Assembly: GCF_037975245.1 (NCBI RefSeq)
Contig: NC_092564.1
Location: 11,076,484 to 11,140,483 of the forward strand
DNA length: 64,000 nucleotides
Source of the DNA: Apostichopus japonicus
Taxonomy: Eukaryota > Echinodermata > Holothuroidea > Aspidochirotida > Stichopodidae
Direction of reading: 5' to 3'
Position 1 is the first letter of the stretch. The number at the start of each line of letters is the position of its first letter. This document shows, piece by piece, positions 24,909 through 42,073 of this stretch. Made by a program: the position numbers and the translations under genes. The notes under the pieces were generated by a model. That model made no database searches, was not told the origin of the DNA, and worked only from the letters and a program-made list of their open reading frames with translations.

Positions 24909-25263
24909 CAAGGGCGTAAGAACCGAGGGCTGGGGGCACCAGCTCCCCAGTGAAAAATATGGGGGCGGAAGTATCATTCCGCCCCCGCTCCGCAAGTCAG
25001 AAAACCCCTTTTTCATTTCCAAATGAGAAAAAAATCTCATTTGGAGCACCAAATTGCATCTAAGGCCAGGTGAAAATGAAAAATTATATACAAAATGGAG
25101 TGGGTGTTGAAGTGTGCTACATTGCACCAAATTGCATCTGAGGCCACGTGGAAATGCAAAAAAAATCCAAAGGGGTGGGGACACCCCCTCCCCTTAGACC
25201 CCTTCCCCCAGGCCGGCCATCAGTCTTCAGCCCCCCACTCAAAAGTACCTTCCTACGCCACTG
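24909..25263. mobile_element. hAT-type MITE, family 2, copy A
   Basis: Flanked by a perfect 8-bp duplication GTATGATA (24901-24908 and 25264-25271). Ends are CAAGGGCGTAAGAACC and GGTGCTACGCC-like CCTTCCTACGCCACTG, an imperfect TIR of about 12 bp (CAgtGGCGTAgGAA). It is 355 bp with no open frame, and the interior carries CTCATTTGGAGCACCAAATT and CCCTCCCC motifs. The 8-bp duplication and CA(G)NGGCG termini are hallmarks of hAT elements. A second copy lies in inverted orientation at 37873-38230 with its own 8-bp duplication. Confidence 0.92.
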
Positions 25264-25432
25264 GTATGATAATAACATAGCGTGCAGCTATATGTACAGG
25301 CACCGTGGACAGATTGGGCCCCTGGGGAATGACGTCACACCCTCCCATCCCGTTAGCCATGTACATACATGCACCGTCGCACGAACTAATACATCATATT
25401 TCCAACATGTCGCAATGGAGAGGGACACTTAC

Positions 25433-25487
25433 GTCTTGATTCCTGTTTGCATTGTTTAAAAACAGCAAAGGCATTTTCTTTGGGAGT
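25433..25487 (-). CDS. Candidate 55-bp internal exon
   Basis: Minus-strand acceptor GTAAACTGTTTCCAG and donor GTAAGTGTCC enclose 55 bp. Phase 0 reads TPKENAFAVFKQCKQESR. Another frame (LPKKMPLLFLNNANRNQD) is also open, and the phase-1 frame is blocked by a stop. It therefore cannot directly follow the signal-peptide exon at 57031 and would need an intervening exon that changes phase. Residue composition is protein-like, but no family is recognised. Confidence 0.3.
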
Positions 25488-29740
<4,253 letters not shown>

Positions 29741-30988
29741 ATTTTGAACTTGCTCATACTACTCAAACACCTTTTCATTATAAGGTGATTGAATATAACC
29801 AGTCCAAACTGAAGGAGATGATATGACCGCCAGGATAGGCATTGGTTTTTACTTGTTTATTAATGTTCATTTTGAAGGCATGTGTTTTTATTTCACAGCA
29901 TAACGTATTATGATGTTTCTACTGTGATGGGTTAACTCATCCATTTTCCAAGCCCCTTAACTGTGTGTGCCTCTTACTACTCATTTGTGATACTCACTAC
30001 AATTATCGGCAGACATAACTGTAATATGTTTGTCATTTACATCTATTACTGGATTTAATGTGTCATATAAACTAGGTTCACTGAAAGTTGACTATATCTG
30101 TCTTCCGAATTGAAAATTCATTGCTTTCACAATCTAAGCACAGCGAGCTGATAATTCCATCGACTCACATCCAGGGATGACAAGCGGTTTCCCCCCTCTT
30201 AAAGCAACTGGTTCGGAATTAACAATCACATAGACAACAAAGTTCTTTGGCGCAAGAGTGGCCAATTATTCTTCACCTGAAGTCGTCAGTTTGAAGCGTA
30301 ATTAGACAAAAGCTGTTGGCATTTTTGGATTCCAATAAAAGAAAGAAAACTTCTAAGAAGTGTGTGGTCTTAAATAACCAAAAGAAATGTCATACTGAAC
30401 TAACACTGACCCGATAGTATCATGAGCGACCGTTTCGGGCAAACAAGTTAAAACGAAATTCTTATCGTTTTCATTAACAACAAAAGAAAACAACAAGTAC
30501 ACTAATTCAACTTGAAATGTGACATTTAGAAGATGTTAAAAGGTGATTCTTCAAAAGGTCAAAGATTTTAAGACACGGTTTTCTGTCAATTCTAGAATTT
30601 AAACAGTTAAACTGAAAAGGGAACACAAACCCAACCAACATCTTTGATTTATTATGACAGAGGTCTTTGTAAAGGACAATTGTCTCAAAACAGCTAGGAA
30701 AAATCGTTTTCGCATTTGGAACATATGAAAGTTTGAATTCCTATTTTAGAAATGTCATTTTTTAAATCGGGGATGTCATAGTGCTACTAGGATGACCTAA
30801 CACTGTTTCCTTTCTTTTTTGTTTCTTATATGTTCATTTCCAACGTAAAATGTTAATAGTATTGCCATTGAAACCATTGGTAGGATGAGTATACATTTTG
30901 AAGGAGTTCAATATTTCCATTACAGAAAACAAATATTGTAATAAATCAAGTAAAACATAAGAATATGAAGCACATGTTGCTCGTTGAT
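29741..30988. other. Non-coding stretch
   Basis: No gene, RNA or repeat recognised. A minus-strand splice-site pair (ATTACAG, GTGAGTATC) encloses 21 bp at 29998-30018 and is discussed under findings. Confidence 0.4.
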
Positions 30989-30996
30989 GTCATATT

Positions 30997-32085
30997 CAGG
31001 CGCGGCGGAACGGAAAAATTATTGGGGGGGGGGGGCTAATGTGTGGAGACTATCTAAGCGGAGCGCCACCATCGGTTGGCGCGGAGCGTATAAGAAAATT
31101 TTGGGTTTTTTCAAACCCCCAGATGTCCGGAAACGGCACTTTCCGAGTGTTTTATGCTGCGAATACCTAGCCCTAAAATATGGGTCTCAAGCCTGCAATT
31201 TCTCAGATTGCACGTAAAAGTCTGTAAAAACATTTTAATTTGTATATTCGATTGTGTTTTTAGAGAGTAGCTATTACTCGTAGTGTACTCGCAAAGACGT
31301 TTTTGAGTGTAGTAAGGGCAGTGGCGGAGCTAGGGGTATTGGTCAGGGGGGCAAGAATGGTCTGTAGGGGCGCTTTCGACACTATCTAAGCGGAGCGCCA
31401 CCACAGGTTGGGGCGGAGCGTACAGAAAATTTTTGAGTGAAGATACTCCCTAGATTGCAGGAAATGACCCTTTCCGGGCCTTGCTAATTTGCAGATAAAC
31501 GGAGAATAAATAGGTGTCGTCGCCATTTTGTCGGAAAATTACACCAACAGAATATGACAAATGTCAATAGGTATATGAGAGCGCAATAAAATAGTCAAAA
31601 ATCGCGAATAAGTAAAAAGTAGTGAAAAGCTGAAAAGGGCGCCAGCAGTCCATTTGAGTCCGTCGTGGGGGGAGGGGGGCATCCGCCCCTGACTGTATAT
31701 ACGGACGCTCCGCCACTAAGTAAGGGGATGTTGGAGAACTGGCTGAAATGAGGCAAGTCATTGGCCTAAGACGAAGTTGTGTTACGCTTACCGGTACTCA
31801 CACTCACAGCTTCCACTTTTCACGGGGCGTGAAGACGCGGTTGGGGTGACAATGTGGTCTATAGCCAGGGGACGGGCCGAGGGTCCCCAGCAATTACTAA
31901 AATTATTACACCCATAGAGTATACGTGTGCATCGGACAGATCGACAAGTATGCATTGAAAAATGGGCAGATGCACGTTTCGGAGCTTTGGTAAATATTCG
32001 GGGGCTTATCATGCATTTGCCCCCTCAACTTTTTTATTGGGGGGCTGAGCCCCCCAAGCCCCCCCCCCCGGTTCCGCCGCCACTG
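30997..32085. mobile_element. hAT-type non-autonomous element, family 1 (outer copy)
   Basis: Flanked by a perfect 8-bp target duplication GTCATATT (30989-30996 and 32086-32093). Termini are CAGGCGCGGCGGAACGG and CCGGTTCCGCCGCCACTG, inverted repeats with small indels. No transposase frame is visible. A 400-bp relative has inserted inside at 31319-31718. The two share an internal block (ACTATCTAAGCGGAGCGCCA, GGTTGG, CGGAGCGTA, AGAAAATTTT), so they are the same or sister families. The right end is poly-C rich. Confidence 0.92.
31319..31718. mobile_element. hAT-type MITE nested inside the family 1 element
   Basis: Flanked by a perfect 8-bp duplication AGTAAGGG (31311-31318 and 31719-31726). TIRs are CAGTGGCGGAGC and GCTCCGCCACTA, with only the terminal base changed. 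It is exactly 400 bp with no coding frame. It inserted into the older element at 30997-32085, giving a clear relative age. Confidence 0.95.
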
Positions 32086-32093
32086 GTCATATT

Positions 32094-32634
<541 letters not shown>

Positions 32635-33450
32635 ACTGTTGGAATGGTGAGCAGTACGTGTCTGGCAGATAACGAGAAATACGTTACTCATAAAGATTGA
32701 GTCAACGAGTCGATTGTATACAGAGGTATTAATCACCGCAAGCGCGTATCAAGAAGTAAGTTTAACTCACGTATGTACAAAAACTGAGTATACATATGTC
32801 AAGTACAGGAAGATGCAATTTAATTTGTGTGTTGACAAAAACAATGGAGGTACAACGCAAAACCATTTGTAATTTGATTAACCTTGCAGTGTTGTTTACA
32901 CTGCATTCTTTGCGTGGTGCCCTGGGTGTATTGATCAAAGTCAAAAAGTCTGCTCGGCCAAAGAAATTACTGTAAAATAAATTATGTCTATCCTTTGAAA
33001 TCTGCAAACGGAAGAAAGTTCACTCTAATTTGATTTTTCTTCTTACTTCAATTTCATTGTTTATTCATAATCAGTTTTGACTCTGTGGACAAAGATATAT
33101 TAGGATCGTGTCTTACAGCCACACGAAATAAGATCCTGCAGTTACGCCCGCCCCCCCCCCCCCCCGCCGTCCATACGACGCAGCTATACAAAACGGACAG
33201 TGCTTACTTCAGTGCGCGTGTTACATTCCACAGTTAATGTAAATGGTTGCATGAGAGAAATCACACTTACGTTCCTGCTCTAGTAGTACATTCACTATAC
33301 AGATCATTCAGATTTGGCGGATAAGCCAAGTGATATATAACTTTGACTGATGCAAGAGAATGTTTTAAACACCCATGGTGAAAGTTTGTATTGAGTTCCT
33401 AACCACCGTTTTAAAAGATAACATCATTGGAAGTTTACAAGCTTTGTACT
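32635..33450. other. Non-coding stretch
   Basis: Poly-C run at about 33147-33164. An 81-codon minus-strand frame (32762-33007) ends at a GTGAGT but has no supported upstream acceptor. No gene is recognised. Confidence 0.4.
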
Positions 33451-33718
33451 CAAAGTGAACTTGAGGCAACTATAGGATGTGATGTCATAGAAAGCACACA
33501 CTGACAAAAATCGATTCACATCCAATTTCCTACTTCAAAATTGAGATGCATCTGCATATGAACACACCTCAGTAGTTTTGGCATTTTGTTACTTCAGTCC
33601 TCTAATGTTTAGTTGAATCGTAGCTTATTCAAGGTCAAAACAATAAAGTGAAAACTAAGAAGAAAAATAAAGCCCTTTTGCTGTCAGTTTCCACCCTGTT
33701 TGCTTCAAGTTCACTTTG
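33451..33718. mobile_element. Long-TIR MITE, family 3, copy A
   Basis: The left end (CAAAGTGAACTTGAGGCAAC ... GGATGTGATGTCATAG) is the inverted complement of the right end (CCTGTTTGCTTCAAGT, TCACTTTG) over roughly 20-25 bp, and the left arm continues further in copy B. Internal blocks (CACACTGACAAAAATC, CAATTTCCTACTTCAAAA) recur in the element at 41769-42073 in the same order. No coding frame. No target duplication could be read, so the superfamily is unassigned. Confidence 0.72.
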
Positions 33719-34061
33719 TGATCATCTCAGTTATCTATATATCGATAACGCTGTGTAGAATCGAATTTCTTTAAAATTTCACCAGGCAGCCCAGATGCTT
33801 AGAATATGACCCTCTTTCACGACATGTGCTTTTAAGGATATCCCGATGACCGAAGATAATTTATATCAAACTGATTGTATACGTTCATAACATTTGGTAC
33901 GGTTATAATTATTCTTATTTTTCTTAATTTTTGAAATTTGGTGATAGGCCTAATTTATTAGTACATCTGCAACAACAAAGAGAATGATTTCATCATGGCA
34001 ATCAAATCTAGAAATTATGATAAGAGAATTCTTGAAGAAGATGATATACCGCGATGATGTA
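33719..34061. other. Non-coding stretch
   Basis: No gene recognised. Confidence 0.45.
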
Positions 34062-34345
34062 AGAGAGCACCCACTGGGATACATTTCCTGTGGTACGGTA
34101 GGGGGTCAAAATAGTACCGGACCGTAATGATAACACCGACCACCCACTGGGATCCATATCCTGGGGGACGGAAGGGGGTCACAATACCCGGCTGTGGTGA
34201 TAACACCGACCACACACTGGGATCCAAAACCTGGGGTACGGGAGGGGGTCATAATACAAGACCGTGATGACAACACCGACCACCTACTGGGATCCTCATC
34301 ATGGAGTACGGAATGGGTTCATAATACCGGTAATTAAATTTGATG
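34062..34345 (+). repeat. 70-73 bp minisatellite, 4 copies
   Basis: Landmark CCACTGGGAT (and variants) recurs at 34071, 34144, 34214 and 34284. Each unit also has a TGGGGTACGG-like block, GGGGGTCA and GATAACACCGAC. The fourth unit is partly degraded. Confidence 0.92.
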
Positions 34346-34409
34346 AAATACATTACGACCAGGTATACAAGATGGGTATCCCAGGTAACAATACGAAATA
34401 AATTTCCCT

Positions 34410-34502
34410 TCGAGTAAGCAATAACAATAATATTAACAATGACAATGACAATGGCAACGACAAAGACAACGACAAAATAACAATGGCAACGACGATGACA
34501 AA
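34410..34502 (+). repeat. Imperfect (ACAATG/ACGACA) hexamer tract
   Basis: Runs of ACAATG, GGCAACGAC and ACGACAA without a fixed period, immediately after the 70-bp minisatellite. Confidence 0.75.
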
Positions 34503-35290
34503 CATGTGTCACCATCGACAGGGAATTGACACAAAATTAATAAAGTTGTTGCAGTGTTTATTATTGATTTACATTTAACATGTAGTGAGCTGAAACGGTT
34601 TACTTTTTACTTTCCTCTGTTTACCACAAGGTCATATCATCAGCAGGACTTCCTCGTATACAGCGCAGGGAATTTCTTGAATTCCATTTACTTCAAAGAA
34701 AAGGAGGGAAGTGTCACTTTCCATCAAACTTAAGACATCTTCAGAATACTGAACAAATTTATCAGATGCTCAAACGGATTCGATTTGTTGTGATATATCC
34801 TTGAAGGTGTTTGTGGCAATTTAGTTGAGTCATGTTGCTTCTAAAAAATTGTTTGCCACTAATCAAATAAGCAGGTGTTGCGGTACAGCGCTCCTTACTT
34901 AAATATTAACGTCAAAAACATTTTGGAAATATTGTTTGCACCATTGTGATAAATATATACAATGCAATAAAAAAACTGCTTGAAGGTAAAACAACCAAAC
35001 CCATTATTCAATGTTTTATTATGTAAATTGATGCAATGTCTGGAATCTTACACGTAAATATTCAACTAGTGTTTAGTTAACCGCCGGTCAAAAACTCAAG
35101 TTTAGTGTGTCTGACAATAATAATAATTGACAATTTTAACTCCCGGGTTTCAATTTGATTAAAGTTTACGTGCTGCGGTTTATAATGTTGATTCGTCTCA
35201 TTTGTCATAGTACCGATTTACTATCGACCTGCATGCTATACAATACATGTTCATTTCATGCTTTCATAAATTACTGCTGAAATATGAGTA
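34503..35290. other. Non-coding stretch
   Basis: No gene, RNA or repeat recognised. Confidence 0.45.
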
Positions 35291-35384
35291 AAGTGGTTGA
35301 TATCAGAACAGTGATATCGTGAATATGTGAGGGATATACTTGGTAAGAACAAGGTGGTTGATATCATCAGAACGATATCGTCAT
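35291..35384 (+). repeat. 61-bp direct repeat pair
   Basis: GTGGTTGATATC...AGAAC...GATATCGT occurs at 35293 and again at 35354. Each copy contains an inverted GATATC pair. Confidence 0.75.
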
Positions 35385-35502
35385 GTTTATCGAGTTGATA
35401 ATGTCTTGCTGCATGTTTTGCTGTAATTTGTTTGTTTCATTCCATTCCGAAAACTGTCAATGTTCTGTAATTATAATCAGCCGCGCAAAATGAATGTCAA
35501 CA

Positions 35503-35635
<133 letters not shown>

Positions 35636-35892
35636 GCAAGATGGTTGTAGGTGTTACGATTCTTTCCTTTACCTGTTAACTCAAGCAACTGAATTATTCA
35701 CAACAGTACTCCGTCGCTCGTGCGCAACCTACTTAAAAAAAAAGAGAAGGCTATGAAGATACCACCTGGACTGACAGTCCTAGAATAGGTTCCGGTTACA
35801 ATACTCTACAGACAATGCTTCAAGCTCGCCTGCCGTCAGCAGTTAGCGATGGGCCATGAATATTTAAAGAAGATTTGAATACAAAGTTATAT

Positions 35893-35968
35893 TAAATGGA
35901 ATAATAGTACGTTAATAATACGTTAATAATAGTACGTTAATAATAGTACGTTAATAATAGTACGTTTA
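35893..35968 (+). repeat. Short tandem repeat, unit about 16 bp
   Basis: Four to five tandem copies of TAATAGTACGTTAA, the second lacking the TAGT part. Confidence 0.88.
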
Positions 35969-37003
35969 CAATGAAAAGAAGCATTAGGCCAGCCATTAAC
36001 CAGTTCATTATATTATGATTGAAGCAAAACCAAGCAATGGAAAATGACGTCCACACAGGCACGTGCGTAACCACTCTTCATATTGTGAGGGGGAAAAACC
36101 AATTGTTACCCTATTTGAAGAGTCAAAGAATATATGTCGATAATGAACGCTTTATTTGATGTGTCAAAATATAGACTCTACCCTAAATTTAGGGGAAGGG
36201 ACCCACACTTTGATTGACGCCCATTCATGAGAAGGGTCTTATGGGAGGGAATCCCCTTCTCTTTTGAGCAATTTTTGTTTCGGTATGAGGTCTTATATGC
36301 AAAATGATGCTATCACTACCATCATTGTAGCTAAACATTTATGCAGCCTTCTCAGGAGCAGATCAGCCCTGCAAATAACTATGAAATCAAGAAGCCTATC
36401 CAGTTTCAATTATATCATGTTTTTTTTTTCTTTTTCTTATGCCAATATTTTGCCGTGCCCGTTTCAGCACTTTGCCCCACGCGCCCCAACACTGGATACG
36501 CCGCTGCATGCATCCACGTGAATATAGAGGGAAGGGTGACGCACCTTCCTCGCTTACGTCCAATTTGTATTGATCTTCTCTATAAGATATAGCCTACTTT
36601 GAAATAACTATTCAATGTTCTTCATGTAGTATATTAAATATTTTCCCCATTTCATATTAGATTCCACATCACATATAATCACATAAGGCAACAGGAATGT
36701 AACAAACAACATCAAATATGACCAGAATCAGTTGTACTAAGCGTGAACAAAGGTGACATAATGACGTCATAGAACCTATGCTGCAGCACTTTTACAACAT
36801 TTAAGTATATAACTTAACCATACAAATTAAATGTTTTGATTCGAATCCATATGTTTATACTAGCATGTAGGAGCTGAAGAATTTCCAGTATAGTTGAGCA
36901 ATATAATCCACCCTATGTCTGAGTTCTAAGAGAAGGAATTCCATTTAAAAATTAACTAACGTAAAATGTCTTAAAGTTATTTACATTAATCGCGTTCATG
37001 TGT
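35969..37003. other. Non-coding stretch, possible transposon remnant at 36050-36508
   Basis: The right part ends in GGATACGCCGCTG, which resembles the inward-facing end of a CAGCGGCGTATCC-type TIR. A left end near 36056 (CAGGCACGTGCGTAAC) is only weakly similar and no target duplication is visible, so the call is tentative. TGACGTCA occurs at 36762-36769. Confidence 0.3.
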
Positions 37004-37379
37004 TCATCTAAGAGAAAAAACCCGTTGCTTTGATTCTTCCAGACGACTTAACCCTACAATATACGAATTTATATCCATAGTCGATGTTTTAATGCGGCTG
37101 CTTTTAGGGTTGTTGATAATTCTTCCTGCGTCTCTGGGGTATTTTTTTTCTTCCGTTTTTCTCTTATCAATGTACTGTTTCGTAAGAGTTCCTACAATCA
37201 AATAAAAAACTTCGCAGTTCGTTAAGCACGACAAATAAATTATAGTCAGCACCCAGCGAGCAAGAAATTCCTCGCTTGGATAGTTTATCATAAGTCGTGA
37301 ACTTAACAATTTCCTAACTTTATCTATTAAAATGCTATGATCGTAATTTTTGGCTCGGCAGCGAGTTAAGCTGAATTCA
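37004..37379 (-). CDS. Possible terminal coding exon, unrecognised product
   Basis: A minus-strand frame of about 125 codons ends at a TGA and has no ATG near its start. A plausible acceptor (GGGGGTCTCCAG) lies just before it, so it could be a 3' terminal exon entered in phase 2. Predicted product runs from EFSLTRCRAKNYDHSILIDK through a hydrophobic segment near LTIIYLSCLTNCEVFYLIVG to a basic stretch (DKRKTEEKKYPRDAG) and ends SKQRVFSLR. It has balanced, protein-like composition for an AT-rich window, but no domain is recognised. An unspliced chance frame of this length is quite possible. Confidence 0.22.
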
Positions 37380-37864
37380 CTGGAGACCCCCACGTGTCAT
37401 GGGTAGAAGAAGAAAAAAGATCAATTTAATAAAATTCACGTCGTAAGTATGAAATAATGCGAACAGGGAGCATTTGATATTGAGGTCGTTATTAGTATCT
37501 TTTTACCATTATGAGCTTCCCGCATGTTTCACGTACAGCCACTTCTTTTGATGTTTACGATATTTTTTCAAGAAATTATTTGTCAACATGGTTAAGTTAT
37601 GCGTTTGAGTTATAATAATAATTAGTTTCCCTATAAGTTGAGTCAGCTATACAGCATACAATATATTACTATACATTGCAATTGATCAGTTGTGTCTTCG
37701 GGTGATCTGTTTTAATTCCTCATTTTACCATTAAATATATTTAAAGAAAAATGTATAGGTGCTGTGATTTTTTAGCATTTGTTTTTCACGAGTCATCTAA
37801 CTGACCCCGGGTACCAGGGCTATTTGTTTTTACCAAGACCACCCCCCCCCCCTACATTAGGTTA
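37380..37864. other. Non-coding stretch
   Basis: No gene recognised. A poly-C run lies near 37841-37852. Confidence 0.45.
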
Positions 37865-37872
37865 CATTGTAT

Positions 37873-38230
37873 CAGTGGCGTAGGAAGGTACTTTTGAGTG
37901 GGGGGGCTGAAGACTGATGGCCGGCCTGGGGGAGGGGTCTAAGGGAGGGGGTGTCCCCCTCCCCTTCGGATTTTTTTTTGCATTTCCAGGGGGCCTCAGA
38001 TGCAATTTGGTGCAATATAGCACACTTCAACCCACCATTTTGTATATAATTTTGCATTTTCACCTGGCCTTAGATGCAATTTGGTGCTCCAAATGAGATT
38101 TTTTCTCATTTGGAAAAAAGGGGTTTTCTGACTTGCGAAGCGGGGGGGGGGGGGGCGGAATGACACTTCCGCCCTCCACATTTTTCACTGGGGGGCTGGC
38201 GCCCCCAGCCTCCCGGTTCCTACGCCCTTG
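37873..38230. mobile_element. hAT-type MITE, family 2, copy B (inverted relative to copy A)
   Basis: Flanked by a perfect 8-bp duplication CATTGTAT (37865-37872 and 38231-38238). Ends are CAGTGGCGTAGGAAGG and GGTTCCTACGCCCTTG. It is collinear over its whole 358 bp with the reverse complement of 24909-25263, including the duplicated internal CTTAGATGCAATTTGGTGC-type block. Most differences are in G-runs. The different target sequence proves an independent insertion. Confidence 0.93.
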
Positions 38231-38238
38231 CATTGTAT

Positions 38239-39929
38239 TATAGAGCGCTTTCGATTTAGGTTACTTTATATTGTAAAATCTCTTTTGTGCAAATTTGCCT
38301 TGTGTTCTTCAAACTTGAAGTCAAATAGATAATCAAAATATTGCATACGTACATACATATTAGACTCTTATATTGCATAAACATGTACGTCGCTTTACTG
38401 ACCTGCTTTCTCTTTCTTCTATGTTCCTGTTCTCTTATGCGCGCATGTACAGAGGGAGTATGTAATACAATAAGAACAGCTGCAAGTTTTCAGCGTAGCG
38501 TAAGATCGTACATGAGTCGGAAAATCGCATAACAGGTTCTGATTCTAGACTTTCTCCAGTTTTGGCAATTAATTACGCTGATGCGGTAGAGTTGCTCTTG
38601 TTATAGAGTTTTCGTGAGGGGGAGGTGGTGGGGTGGGGGGTATAAACTATTGACAATTCAAGCAAGAGAGACTGTTTGCAGCTCATCACCGGTAAGGTTG
38701 GTTAATTTGCTCTGTTCGAAATAAATTGTAGGCTAAATTATTTACTTCCATGATAAATCAATCAAACGGTCTTCTCAATGGATGAAAACTTCAATATCGG
38801 TGAATAAATTCAAGTTAAATCTACAGCCAATTCACTTCTTTCATGTATACCAGCAGTACTGAGTTGTATGTAAACGGTTTCGTTTGTATTGGTGTCCCCC
38901 CCCCCCGCCGACCCCACCCACAACCCTGCCCCTTTCCAGATGTTCCTCCCCAGTTATCCCGCATAAAAAAATATCCAGATACAATACATTCAAATTAATT
39001 CCATTAACATTCATTTCTTTAAATGAATTTCAATATATATTTAAATGGATTTTTCTTTATGTTGTAATCAAAATTTTTGTTGTATATACCTCTGGCAAGT
39101 ATTCTTGAAGATAAACAGATAAAAAATGCATAGAAATGTTGATCTAATAAAATATTTTAATGAAGTCTCCATTAGCCATTAATCGATTCTTTTAAGCTTC
39201 TTAATATTGGCTCCATTAAGAAATTATTTCAGTTGATGATTGCTATAACTAAAATAACGCCGAGATCAAGTTTTGATCACTCCAAGAGTGCAGAAAACTG
39301 TGACCGAGTTTCATACAAATAACGTCTTTATACGTAATGGTGGTACGAAATATCTCTTTGTTATAAGTGCAAAGGCGATGTAATTCGCCTAAAGGCTCGT
39401 AGCCTAGGAGACATGTTCATTGATGTATATAGGCGAAAAGATATCTCCCTTTCTCCAGTATAACAAATAGAGTCTTAGACAATTAAGTAAAATATGCATC
39501 CATCTTGAAGTTACAGACTAACCAATGAGTATTAGATTTCATATTTGCTTGCTAAAAAAAGATGACCGCTAAAAAAATCCATAATAAAACATAAGCCGAT
39601 GGTTAGTATCGACAATAAGTCAGCTGTTAAGTATTATCCTGTACAAAAAAAAAGAAATGAAACAGACCTCTTTCATTATAACGAAGTAATTAAATAATTT
39701 TGTTTATGAAAAAGTTCCAATGTTGACACAACGTAAGTTTTGTTCCATAACGTATATATATACAGTTGCCTTAATTTAGTACGATATAAACCACATGTTC
39801 TCCAGTACGTCCGTTTTTTCTTCTTTGTCATTTTCAATTTACTTTATACGCTTATATTTATTATTATTTTTCGAAAGACCTATCCCTCGAGGCAATGTGC
39901 TCTTCATACCAATTTAACACTTATATAAC
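38239..39929. other. Non-coding stretch
   Basis: A G-rich tract (GGGGGAGGTGGTGGGGTGGG) lies near 38618-38640 and a poly-C near 38897-38906. No gene is recognised. Confidence 0.45.
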
Positions 39930-40597
<668 letters not shown>

Positions 40598-40680
40598 CTT
40601 TTTAAGAGGAGGGGTGTCCCCCTCCCCTTGAGATTTTTTTGAAGTTAAGGAATGCCTAAATGCAAAATGGTGCTATATTT
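40598..40680 (+). mobile_element. Truncated fragment of hAT family 2
   Basis: AGGAGGGGTGTCCCCCTCCC followed by CTTGAGATTTTTTTG, then AAATGCAAAATGGTGCTATAT, matches the interior of 37873-38230 in the same orientation. Neither terminus is present. Confidence 0.6.
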
Positions 40681-41019
40681 CTCAAGTTTGTAGGTTACAA
40701 TAATCCTTTAAAATTGACCCAAAAATAATTTTCCAGAAGCAACACTTGATTATACTGAGGAAAGTTAAAAACGTAAACAAAAATAGACAAAAAAATATAT
40801 GTTTTATCGGGATTTTATTTAGTTTTTCAAGCATTTTGTGACAACATGCTTGAAAAAAATGGAAAAAACCTACATAAATTCCATTAGCACGGACGGTTTG
40901 CAAATAGCACGTTCTTTTATTACGGACTAACAGACTAACTAACATGGTGATTTCATGAGCTGATTCCCACAGTTAAAAATATGTCTACGCAGCCTGTCTG
41001 TTTTCTATTAACTACTGTG

Positions 41020-41105
41020 AAAATGGGCTGTAATTTTTACCGGGCTCCCAAGCCCACCGGCCCACCGGGCCATGCCCAAATGCCCGTGTGGCCAGTCCGC
41101 CACTG
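41020..41105. mobile_element. hAT-like element end fragment
   Basis: The right end GGCCAGTCCGCCACTG is the complement of CAGTGGCGGACTGGCC, a terminus typical of hAT MITEs. Inside are GC-rich CCCACCGGCCCACCGGGCC blocks. No opposite end was found within a few hundred bases, so it appears truncated. Confidence 0.5.
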
Positions 41106-41768
41106 CGCGTGAGTTAGTGTACCGATTACGGGTTTGAGTGCCAACTTCATGCTTTAATTGAAATACCCCCTCCACCCCCCCCCCCAACAACACCCCTCTT
41201 AATTTCCGCATTTGGAAAGTAAAATCTGAATTATTCGATTGCCCTCGGTTGTGTTAGCGTGTTCCTTAACATCAACAATTACAATGTGTGTGTTTTTGAC
41301 GTGCGTCTTTTCTCAAACTTGTATTGTGTGGTAAATAAACACCAATAAGATAATTGGATCAGATAACCATAAAAAAGCATCGCTTGATTTAGACATAGAA
41401 GAAACATTATCATTACTGAAAGGTGCGTTACAAGCCTGACGGGTTTTGTCAAAGTCAGTGACATTCATGAGGAAAGATAAAATATAATATGACCTATCCC
41501 TGTATATGCCATAGTAAATCGAAGAGATATTTATATATTTTAATCATGAAATTGATTAAAAGTGATGTCGATGACGCTATATGAGCACGCCTAAATTTTT
41601 TGCTAAGCAACCAAATTTTCTCTTAAAAAGATAGTTCAAAGAAAGTTTATATTATACAAATGAAAGAAGAACATATTCTAAACATACTGGTAAATCTTGT
41701 ATTAAATTTCTTCGTTTTCTGGATAATAGCATTTAAAGTGGAAACGTTTTTTTGTTGTTCTTAGCAGG
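41106..41768. other. Non-coding stretch
   Basis: No gene recognised. A short poly-C run lies near 41176-41185. Confidence 0.45.
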
Positions 41769-42073
41769 AGTGAACTTGTAGCCAAACAGATGTGGTGATG
41801 ACTATTGAAACACACTAACAAATTTGGTTTATGTTTTTCTTCAAATATTAACTACAATTTTCTACTTTAAAAAGTGGGATGTATGATATCTTAGTAGGAG
41901 TGTAGTAGTCTATCGTCAACGGTATGTTGTTGTTAACTTTACACCCCTAAGGTAATATTGGAACCCTATCCAATCCAATCGTCAAGAAAGATAAAATGAA
42001 AAGTAATTCAAACAAAACACCTTGCTGGGCAGTGTGCAGCTATGACATCACACCTGTTTGCTCCAAGTTCACT
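41769..42073. mobile_element. Long-TIR MITE, family 3, copy B
   Basis: The left arm (AGTGAACTTGTAGCCAAACA then GATGTGGTGATGAC) and the right arm (GCTATGACATCACACCTG then TTTGCTCCAAGTTCACT) are inverted complements over about 40 bp. Internal blocks match copy A at 33451-33718: ACACACTAACAAATTTGG, CAATTTTCTACTTTAAAA and an A-rich block before the right arm. Confidence 0.75.
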
